20,236 bases of DNA. It comes from a virus. The stretch covers positions 1 through 20,236 of IMG/VR virus record IMGVR_UViG_3300028925_004024. One strand, written 5' to 3'. The notes beneath the pieces are model-generated. The model had not been told where the DNA came from and ran no database searches. It was given only the letters and a program-made list of their open reading frames with translations. Positions 13,759-19,007 of this stretch are shown piece by piece. A program made the translations under genes and the position numbers. Position 1 is the stretch's first letter. Every line of letters starts with the position of its first letter.

Positions 13759-14498
13759 TTTTTAAATATATTTCCTTTTGTATCTTCAGCTATTACACGA
13801 ACATTACCGTTGTATTTAAATTTTACATATGGGTCTTGTGAAATTGAAATGTAAGTGTCTACCTGCATAACAATATAATCGTCTTCGTCAACCCAAGTAA
13901 TAGTTTTAATGGTCCATAATGGTATATAACCACCTGACTCTAAATCTTTTTGTAAACCAGTAAACATCGGATGTTTAATTCTAGTAGTCTTATATCCTTG
14001 CTTTTCTTTAAATAAAATCTTACCTAAGTTTTTTGTTAATTGTGGGTCCTGTACATCCATGTAACCTGAACAACCACCACTGGCTCTGATACCTGTCTTG
14101 TGTGTGAACAAGTCGCCGTTGGCTGTTTCACCAACTACACGCACATAACTATCTGTTTCCATTCTGATACGGGTCGCTATTTCTGTGTTCTGAGTATTTT
14201 TAGTTAATTTAAATGTTGCCGCTAGCTGTGTTGGATTAGCATCAATAATTAAGTGAATTTTAACAAATCGTTTTGTATTAACAGTAATAGATACAGGCAC
14301 TTGAGCACCACTGGCCGCTCTTTTAGGACCCGATATTATTAACTCATCATTGTCAGCTGGTAATTCTACTGCTGTTCTAACACCAAACATTCTTTCTTGT
14401 ATGTATGGCCAAAAGTCTGGATTAAAGTTTGCAAATGATGGTGTGCAAAAAAATAATACTAATAAAAAACTAATTAATCTGTTGTATCGTAATAGCAT
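13755..14498 (-). CDS. SoxYZ-like sulfur-carrier fusion protein, secreted
   Basis: The 247-residue protein has a signal peptide (RLISFLLVLFFCTPSFA, cleavage near 23). Residues about 28-160 read as a SoxY-like domain: WPYIQERMFG, SGPKRAASGAQVPVSITV, HLIIDANPTQLAATFKL and the cysteine motif ASGGCSGYMD with C143, equivalent to the GGCGG swinging-arm cysteine of SoxY. Residues about 165-247 are SoxZ-like (RIKHPMFTGLQKD, SISQDPYVKFKYNG, DTKGNIF). This order matches the 'quinoprotein dehydrogenase-associated SoxYZ-like carrier' family. SoxYZ carries sulfur intermediates covalently in the periplasm; in the quinoprotein-associated group the cargo is unclear. It has a perfect AGGAGGT ribosome site and overlaps fecR by 29 nt. 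I know no phage precedent. The C-terminal motif is GGCSG rather than terminal GGCGG because of the fusion. Confidence 0.7.
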   Translation of the reverse strand: MLLRYNRLISFLLVLFFCTPSFANFNPDFWPYIQERMFGVRTAVELPADNDELIISGPKRAASGAQVPVSITVNTKRFVKIHLIIDANPTQLAATFKLTKNTQNTEIATRIRMETDSYVRVVGETANGDLFTHKTGIRASGGCSGYMDVQDPQLTKNLGKILFKEKQGYKTTRIKHPMFTGLQKDLESGGYIPLWTIKTITWVDEDDYIVMQVDTYISISQDPYVKFKYNGNVRVIAEDTKGNIFKK

Positions 14499-15594
14499 TG
14501 TCTTGACCTCCTAATTGAAAATCATACTGTACAAACTCGCCTTGTGTTATATTTAGTATATATCCATATTCTTTATCTAATCTTAATTCTATATATGAAC
14601 CACTTGCGTCTTCTCTTGCCCAAACCCATTCAGGATCCTCATCTAATATTATAACACCAGTTTCAGGATTCTTACCTAGTAATATGCCATCTACTGATTT
14701 ACCTTTATCAAACTCTGACCTCATTGACTTTGTTAATTCTTTATTGATTTGTGCTAGAATATCTGCTAAAAAGTTTTGTTCTAAAAAATCTATATCAAGT
14801 CCTGTTTTAAATTGACTTTCATCTTCCTCTAGATAATCTATTTCTAAATCATCAAATTGTAAAAAGTCAATATCTAAAGCATCTGCAACTTCGTTTAATC
14901 CTTCTTCTTTTTGCATTTTTTCTATTTCAGCAGGTTTAGATATAATCAACAAGCTGCCAATCATCTCCTCATCTAACTCTAATATTACAGGTGTCAATGG
15001 TCTACTTGCAACTGTATCAACAACTGTAGCTTGAAATGCTTGGTTAAGTATTACTTGACCTGCATCTGACTCTACACTAATCTCACCTACAAAACAATTA
15101 CCATTTGTATCGCAACTTGGTAATAAAATAATTGTAGATGAACCTACCTCATCAATAGTCATTGTGAAATCTGTACCACGAACACCAATCGTTGCTGTTG
15201 GTGTTGTTATCTTAACATTTGTTGCTGAGTTTTTTGCAATTTGACCTGAGGCATATCTTACTGTGCCTAGTTTTGCTCTTAATGAAAGTTTACCTGTTTT
15301 GGTATTAGGGTCATAGACAAACTCATCTATAATAAGTTTACTATGTTGAGTAACATCAACTCTAGTAGCGTCTATAAACTCTATACCAACTTTGCCATTA
15401 CCTGTTTTTACAGTATCGTATGAAAATATATCTAATTTTTTCTCTACTACAATACCCTTGTCGCCATCTTTTCTATCAATGACACCATTACCCTCTAATT
15501 GAGTAACCTCACCAATAGCGGCAAGACTACTGTTTAGGGGTAAAATCGAAAGGGTTAAGACTATGCACCCAATTATAAAATCTATAAGTCGCAT
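14470..15594 (-). CDS. secreted FecR-domain protein with C-terminal curlin-like repeats
   Basis: The 374-residue protein has a signal peptide (FIIGCIVLTLSILPLNSSLA, cleavage near 26) and a FecR domain (about 27-195) with the signature KKLDIFSYDTVKTGNGKVG, the LRAKLGTVRYASGQ strand and TPTATIGVRGTDFTM. An acidic linker follows with three repeats of the type DIDFLQF / EIDYLEE / DIDFLEQ (241-272). The final 30 residues, with LNITQGEFVQYDFQ and GGQDNAITIQQIN, match curlin repeats. FecR domains outside iron signalling are widespread periplasmic or surface modules, often next to CHASE2 cyclases. The curlin-like tail suggests that it co-assembles with, or senses, the curlin fibre of this operon. The ATG has only a distant ribosome site and lies inside a 42-residue upstream ORF. 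Confidence 0.85.
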   Translation of the reverse strand: MRLIDFIIGCIVLTLSILPLNSSLAAIGEVTQLEGNGVIDRKDGDKGIVVEKKLDIFSYDTVKTGNGKVGIEFIDATRVDVTQHSKLIIDEFVYDPNTKTGKLSLRAKLGTVRYASGQIAKNSATNVKITTPTATIGVRGTDFTMTIDEVGSSTIILLPSCDTNGNCFVGEISVESDAGQVILNQAFQATVVDTVASRPLTPVILELDEEMIGSLLIISKPAEIEKMQKEEGLNEVADALDIDFLQFDDLEIDYLEEDESQFKTGLDIDFLEQNFLADILAQINKELTKSMRSEFDKGKSVDGILLGKNPETGVIILDEDPEWVWAREDASGSYIELRLDKEYGYILNITQGEFVQYDFQLGGQDNAITIQQIN

Positions 15595-15655
15595 ATATAA
15601 TTATACCTGTATATAATAAAAATAAAAATAAATCTTGTGGCATATAATAAAACAT
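15527..15655 (-). CDS. 42-residue small membrane protein overlapping the fecR start
   Basis: ATG 15655-15653 lies 1 nt after the curlin gene stop, with a GAGG ribosome site 8 nt upstream; TAG is at 15529-15527. The product starts MFYYMPQD, has one hydrophobic helix LFLFLLYTGIIIYATY (about 9-24) and ends NWVHSLNPFDFTPKQ. It overlaps the fecR signal-peptide region by 68 nt in another frame. The good ribosome site, the immediate placement after a stop and the clean TM helix argue for translation; an AT-rich gap producing a hydrophobic ORF by chance is the alternative. Translating it could deliver ribosomes to the poorly marked fecR start. Confidence 0.45.
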   Translation of the reverse strand: MFYYMPQDLFLFLLYTGIIIYATYRFYNWVHSLNPFDFTPKQ

Positions 15656-15656
15656 G

Positions 15657-16346
15657 TTAGTCCCTCTGTATTATATCAATATTGTGGTTATCACCACTTG
15701 TTGTTAAAGTAATCATGTTGTCATAGACACCTGATTGTGTAATATCGACATCAGCGATTGAACCTGTATGACTATGTACTAGTGTATGACCTATACTATC
15801 ACCATTACCGTCAATGTCAATTAAATAATTGTTTGTGTCGCCATTAACATTTAAAGTTAATACAACACTTGTGCCGTCTATTGTAGTAGCGATAGTATTA
15901 CTATCTGAGCCTGAAGCACCAGCAATAGTAATCGTAGCACCTTGAGCGTTTGCTGTTTCACCAACATCAATATCTAGGTCGTTTGAAGAACCTACCCAAA
16001 TGATTGAAGCACTAACAGTAGCACATGAACTGTTTGAACCACCACTATCACAATTGAAATCAATATTGTTACTATTACCAGTTGTACTTAAAACACCAGT
16101 ATAGTTAGCACCATTAATATCAAAAGTTATAACATTGGAATTACCAATTTGGTCAATGTTAAAGTTAGATGTAGCACCTGCTACAGTTGACGCTGTACTA
16201 CTATTACCTATTGTATTATTTTGTCCGTCTTGTAACACATCAAGAGTTAATGTAGCACCAGATTGTGTTACATAGATATCATTTGCCATTACTGGCATTA
16301 TAAACATCATCAAAGCAAACGTAACTACCCTAGTTATACTTTTCAT
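15657..16346 (-). CDS. curlin-repeat secreted protein (CsgA/CsgB-like)
   Basis: The 229-residue protein has a signal peptide (VVTFALMMFIMPVMA, cleavage near 21) and a mature chain made of curlin-type repeats: DIYVTQSGATLTLDVLQDGQ, SNFNIDQIGNSN, TGVLSTTGNSNNIDF, ADVDITQSGVYDN and HNIDIIQRD at the very end. Spacing and Q/N positions follow the CsgA pattern (N-x-I-x-Q-x-G), though the central repeats have lost some Gln. It is longer than E. coli CsgA (151). There is a Cys pair in DFNCDSGGSNSSC. It sits 1 nt downstream of csgG, so it is the natural substrate of that channel. Whether it is fibre subunit or nucleator cannot be told. Confidence 0.82.
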   Translation of the reverse strand: MKSITRVVTFALMMFIMPVMANDIYVTQSGATLTLDVLQDGQNNTIGNSSTASTVAGATSNFNIDQIGNSNVITFDINGANYTGVLSTTGNSNNIDFNCDSGGSNSSCATVSASIIWVGSSNDLDIDVGETANAQGATITIAGASGSDSNTIATTIDGTSVVLTLNVNGDTNNYLIDIDGNGDSIGHTLVHSHTGSIADVDITQSGVYDNMITLTTSGDNHNIDIIQRD

Positions 16347-16347
16347 T

Positions 16348-17184
16348 TTACTTTTTTTCCTTTTCTAAATGTATCTTGTTCACGCCTTGCATCTTCCATA
16401 ATTCTTTATTTACACCCTCGTATACCATTTGCAATATGGCGTGTTCTATTGTTGTTCTTATAGCATAATTAACTGGTTCATTCGTAGCATTTCCTGTTTC
16501 AAACTCTAAAGCTTTAGTACCTAAATCTAAAAATCTAAATACATCGCCACCTAAACTGTAACTTGCAATTGTTTTTGAAGCTGAAACAGATAATAATATC
16601 TCACCTGTCTGTACGGCAACAACTCGTAAAGAAACTGTTACTTGGTCTGTGCGATATTGCTCTTTAAGACCAATACCAAAATATCTTGCACCTAAACCAC
16701 CACTTGCAATATTGCTATCATATCCTACAATACCACCTTCTATAATTAATCCTGCAAAGACTAATGGTTTTAAAACATTATCTGCTTTTGTAGCACCATC
16801 GTATAAGTCTCTTGTTGACCTAATTAATTGTCTTTCTTTAATTAGATTACCTAAACCTCTTCTTTCAACAACTTTAAACCATTCACCATTACCCACTGCT
16901 TTTAAAGCAGAAATAACCCATACATCAGGACCTTGAGTTACAGCTGTTGATAACTGTGAAAAGTTAGGATTAGGTTTTCTTTGTCCTGTTTGGTCTGTAA
17001 AATTATAAACTGCAATTGTTATTTGAGGTTGATTATCTAAATCAGGTATCTCTCTCAATTTCTCATTTGTAGTTGTTCCTTCTATATAAGGTTCATCGCC
17101 TTTTTGAGCAATTTGACCAGTTACGGCACAACCTGTTAAAAAGCATAACAGTCCCATAACTTTTATAATTTCGTATATTCCCAT
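16348..17184 (-). CDS. csgG: CsgG-like outer-membrane curli secretion channel lipoprotein
   Basis: The 278-residue protein equals E. coli CsgG in length (277). It has a lipoprotein signal with lipobox LTGC (C19). The CsgG core is clear: ITIAVYNFTDQTGQRKPN, FSQLSTAVTQGPDVWVISAL, WFKVVERRGLGNLIKERQLI (the VVERRGLxNLxxERQ signature), GLIIEGGIVGYDSNI, GGLGARYFGIGLKEQYRTDQ and VTVSLRVVAVQTGEILLSVS. It should form the nonameric outer-membrane pore through which curlin subunits leave the periplasm. It is flanked by csgF upstream and a curlin-repeat gene downstream. CsgG-type genes are known from pelagimyophage genomes. Confidence 0.95.
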   Translation of the reverse strand: MGIYEIIKVMGLLCFLTGCAVTGQIAQKGDEPYIEGTTTNEKLREIPDLDNQPQITIAVYNFTDQTGQRKPNPNFSQLSTAVTQGPDVWVISALKAVGNGEWFKVVERRGLGNLIKERQLIRSTRDLYDGATKADNVLKPLVFAGLIIEGGIVGYDSNIASGGLGARYFGIGLKEQYRTDQVTVSLRVVAVQTGEILLSVSASKTIASYSLGGDVFRFLDLGTKALEFETGNATNEPVNYAIRTTIEHAILQMVYEGVNKELWKMQGVNKIHLEKEKK

Positions 17185-17192
17185 TTTAAATC

Positions 17193-17672
17193 CTAAAACT
17201 GAAAGTCGCCTAATGGTACTGACATTGTAGTAACATTACCAGTAGTGTCTGTAATTGTTAATGTAATAATTTCTGTTGATGCATCTTTTACCCAATAGAT
17301 TGTAGAACCCTCTACTTCAGCAGTACCACTTGTTGGACAAGTACCTGTACATGAAGTACCAAACATATTGTCAACTAACTGTTTTGATAAGTTAGCATAA
17401 ATTCTACTCTCTACATTCTTTATAAATTTAGAAATAGTAGTATTATTTTTCGCTCTAGTCGCAGCGGCTGCCGCTGACTTTGCGTCATCTTTTACATCCT
17501 TTTCTCTGTTGTATTGTAATTGCTCGATAGATAAGACATGACTAGAATATCCATTTCCGCTAAAGGATGGATTGCTAAACTTATGTACTAGTTCGCTGGC
17601 TGAAAGAGTGTTAGGACCCACCAATAACACATAAAGAAATGATACTAACACTATGTTTGATAGTGTTTTCAT
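17193..17672 (-). CDS. csgF: CsgF-like curli assembly factor
   Basis: The 159-residue protein has a signal peptide (cleavage after TLSA, near 25) followed by the CsgF N-terminal signature LVHKFSNPSFSGNGYSSHVL then SIEQLQYN, the segment that in E. coli inserts into the CsgG pore. A central Lys/Ala-rich helix (DVKDDAKSAAAAATRAKNN) and a beta-rich C-terminal domain ending TMSVPLGDFQF follow the family plan. A Cys pair (SCTGTC) is not found in E. coli CsgF. Its start has no Shine-Dalgarno sequence and sits 6 nt after an exact TATAAATA. It heads the curlin transcription unit, with csgG 8 nt downstream. Confidence 0.87.
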   Translation of the reverse strand: MKTLSNIVLVSFLYVLLVGPNTLSASELVHKFSNPSFSGNGYSSHVLSIEQLQYNREKDVKDDAKSAAAAATRAKNNTTISKFIKNVESRIYANLSKQLVDNMFGTSCTGTCPTSGTAEVEGSTIYWVKDASTEIITLTITDTTGNVTTMSVPLGDFQF

Positions 17673-17677
17673 GCTTA

Positions 17678-17685
17678 TATTTATA
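17678..17685 (-). promoter_or_regulatory. T4-type late promoter (TATAAATA) for the curli-like operon
   Basis: An exact TATAAATA overlaps the TAA stop of the 96-residue gene and is followed by TAAGC and the csgF ATG at 17672. Predicted transcription starts at the ATG itself. This places csgF, csgG, both curlins, fecR, soxYZ and the cyclase in a late unit. Confidence 0.7.
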
Positions 17686-17971
17686 ACTTTTTAGTTGTTC
17701 CCTTTGGTTTACTATTCTTGGTGTTTCTTCGTTCATTTTCTTGTATCTCTAATACTGTATTAACCTTACTTTTTAGTCTAATGATATCATTATCTAACAT
17801 TCTTACTCTATCAATCAGAGCAATTAAAACAATATTCATTTCACCTAGTTTTACTTTGATTTCTGTTGTAACATACTTGTAGATAAAATATATAAACCAA
17901 CCCATACCGATTGCAGCTATTGTAGCAAATCCATATTGGTTTAGTAAATCAATTATTATAGCATTTTGCAT
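17681..17971 (-). CDS. small single-TM coiled-coil protein, copy B
   Basis: The 96-residue protein has a TM helix (about 14-32, FATIAAIGMGWFIYFIYKY) followed by a predicted cytosolic or periplasmic coiled coil (EIKVKLGEMNIVLIALIDRV, then MLDNDIIRLKSKVNTVLEI) and a basic tail KNSKPKGTTKKL. It is a tandem paralogue of the upstream 93-residue protein: same TM position, the shared pattern G-x(2)-I-Y-x-I-x-KY, and the shared MxxxMN/LDNDxIxL segment. The start overlaps the partner's stop (TAATG). Size and topology resemble small phage holins or membrane-anchored spacers; a function in lysis or curli export is unproven. Confidence 0.6.
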   Translation of the reverse strand: MQNAIIIDLLNQYGFATIAAIGMGWFIYFIYKYVTTEIKVKLGEMNIVLIALIDRVRMLDNDIIRLKSKVNTVLEIQENERRNTKNSKPKGTTKKL

Positions 17972-18252
17972 TAGTCCCGCCTCGCATCATTCTTACCATC
18001 TGCTCTAGATATTCTTTCTTCATCTGGTTTTAGATTTAGTGAATGTGAAATAAGTAAATCTAATTTTATCATGTCATTATTCATAGTTTTAATTCTGTTA
18101 TCTAGTGCCATAATAATACTATGAGTAGTGCTTACTTGCCCTACAACAGATTCTAAAATGTATTTTATAATTAGGTAAATAAATAAACCCATTATTAATG
18201 CAGCTGCAACTGGTAAACCAAACTCAACTAATATTTGAAAAAATAATTTCAT
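17971..18252 (-). CDS. small single-TM coiled-coil protein, copy A
   Basis: The 93-residue protein has a TM helix (about 13-32, PVAAALIMGLFIYLIIKYIL) and a coiled-coil segment (STTHSIIMALDNRIKTMNND then MIKLDLLISHSLNLK), with a charged end (GKNDARRD). It is the first gene after the terminator of the lipoprotein cassette and is driven by a late promoter octamer 6 nt before its ATG. The duplication with copy B suggests hetero-oligomers, for example a holin and its partner. No catalytic motif is visible. Confidence 0.6.
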   Translation of the reverse strand: MKLFFQILVEFGLPVAAALIMGLFIYLIIKYILESVVGQVSTTHSIIMALDNRIKTMNNDMIKLDLLISHSLNLKPDEERISRADGKNDARRD

Positions 18253-18257
18253 ACCTC

Positions 18258-18265
18258 TATTTATA
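18258..18265 (-). promoter_or_regulatory. T4-type late promoter (TATAAATA) for the paired small TM genes
   Basis: An exact TATAAATA lies just downstream of the cassette terminator and is followed by GAGGT and the ATG at 18252, the same 6-nt spacing as the other elements. Confidence 0.68.
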
Positions 18266-18269
18266 CGCT

Positions 18270-18295
18270 AAAAAAAAGGGATGCCTAAGCACCCC
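18270..18295 (-). terminator. intrinsic terminator closing the lipoprotein cassette
   Basis: On the minus strand GGGGTGC, loop TTAG, GCATCCC form a 7-bp stem (one G-U pair), followed directly by eight T. This is a textbook rho-independent terminator for the transcript that starts at the sigma70 promoter near 18960. On the plus strand the stem has an A-C mismatch and no T-run. Confidence 0.8.
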
Positions 18296-18335
18296 TCTAT
18301 TTAACTCCTTTGGATGCCTAAACACCCCTCTATTT
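18279..18335. repeat. tandem 24-bp direct repeat with one mismatch
   Basis: Copies at 18279-18302 and 18312-18335 share GGATGCCTAA(G/A)C then ACCCCTCTATTT, with a 33-bp period. The first copy is the stem of the terminator; the second makes a weaker hairpin on the minus strand without a T-run, but on the plus strand it is followed by a short T-run. This is probably terminator duplication. Confidence 0.75.
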
Positions 18336-18391
18336 TTTCGTATTATAAACCATGTAGGTATCTATAATAGAATGTCATACAAACTAATTTA

Positions 18392-18408
18392 ACCTTCAAT
18401 AGGAAGGT
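18392..18408 (-). terminator. weak hairpin after the 108-aa gene
   Basis: On the minus strand ACCTTC, loop CTATT, GAAGGT form a 6-bp stem followed by TAAATT, 9 nt past the stop of the 108-residue gene. The U-tract is poor, so it may protect the mRNA 3' end or be an auxiliary terminator. Confidence 0.3.
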
Positions 18409-18416
18409 ACTTATTC

Positions 18417-18743
18417 TTATTCTCCTGTATAACATAATTGCTCATAACGAGGGGACATTTGTTTGCGAGTTTGACCTCTATCATTCACTAAATCAGCCTC
18501 TTGTAGTGCCAATTTTAGATAATTACAACCAATGAATCTAGATGAGCCATATTGCCTCACGCCTTCTTCATAGAATAATACTGAACGATTAAACTTATCC
18601 ATATTAAATCCAGCTGAGACCCATTTAGTCTTGTATGGTGCTTCAACATTATCCCATGACTCAGCCGAAACTGTTGGAATCAAAACAACACCAGCAATAC
18701 CAATTGCCAATACTAATGCTACTTTACCTATACTAAACTTCAT
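18417..18743 (-). CDS. small secreted protein with two cysteines, function unknown
   Basis: The 108-residue protein has a clear signal peptide (VALVLAIGIAGVVLIPTVSA, cleavage near 27) and an 81-residue mature part with WDNVEAPYKTKWVSAGFNMD, FNRSVLFYEEGVRQYGSSRF and IGCNYLKLALQEADLVND, ending QLCYTGE. C73 and C104 could form a disulfide in the periplasm. I do not recognise the family. It is translated from a GAGGA site inside the end of the lipoprotein gene, overlapping it by 11 nt, so both are made from the same transcript. A role as partner or antidote of the lipoprotein, or in envelope alteration, is only suggested by this coupling. Confidence 0.7.
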   Translation of the reverse strand: MKFSIGKVALVLAIGIAGVVLIPTVSAESWDNVEAPYKTKWVSAGFNMDKFNRSVLFYEEGVRQYGSSRFIGCNYLKLALQEADLVNDRGQTRKQMSPRYEQLCYTGE

Positions 18744-18912
18744 CGATTATTTCCTCAGTTGGTTCAACTTCTACATCAGGTTCATTCAGTTTGTCTGAAA
18801 TTATCTTTGATGCTGATTGAATATCTTTACCAATTCCATCGATTGTACTACAACCAGTTGATAATAATAATATACATATCAATAGGCCTATTCCAAATAT
18901 TGCATTTTTCAT
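18733..18912 (-). CDS. entericidin-like small lipoprotein
   Basis: I place the start at ATG 18912, with GGAG 6 nt upstream, giving 59 residues; the longer reading frame would begin inside the promoter, and an in-frame ATG at 18924 is the only other realistic start. The product is KNAIFGIGLLICILLLSTGC then STIDGIGKDIQSASKIISDK and an acidic tail EPDVEVEPTEEIIDEV. The lipobox STGC and the segment TIDGIGKDIQSASKIISD are the pattern of the entericidin A/B family, small cell-envelope lipoproteins linked in enterobacteria to a toxin-antidote pair. The acidic tail is an extension not typical of entericidins. In a phage it might alter the infected cell envelope or exclude superinfecting phage (inference). 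Confidence 0.68.
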   Translation of the reverse strand: MKNAIFGIGLLICILLLSTGCSTIDGIGKDIQSASKIISDKLNEPDVEVEPTEEIIDEV

Positions 18913-18952
18913 ATACTTCTCCATAATATAATTTTTTTCATAATATACATAT

Positions 18953-18981
18953 ATTATACAATATTTTGTATAGTTTGTCAA
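18953..18981 (-). promoter_or_regulatory. perfect consensus sigma70 promoter
   Basis: On the minus strand TTGACA (18981-18976) and TATAAT (18958-18953) are separated by exactly 17 bp. Start of transcription is expected near 18946, giving a leader of about 34 nt to the lipoprotein ATG. It lies 26 bp past the formate dehydrogenase stop. This host-type promoter contrasts with the late TATAAATA elements and predicts early, strong expression. Confidence 0.88.
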
Positions 18982-19007
18982 GCATTATTCCATTTATTCC
19001 AAAGAGA

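Noticed and set aside
15600-15605. TATAAT 6 nt before the fecR ATG
   Set aside because: No -35 hexamer at a suitable distance and it does not match the late octamer; it also lies inside the 42-residue ORF.
12337-16346. CRISPR-like periodicity in the curlin genes
   Set aside because: The periodicity is in the protein pattern; the DNA units are degenerate, without identical repeats or spacers.
18913-18981. Longer 82-residue start for the lipoprotein
   Set aside because: The upstream codons cover the -35/-10 promoter, and the ATG at 18912 has its own GGAG and a normal lipoprotein signal.
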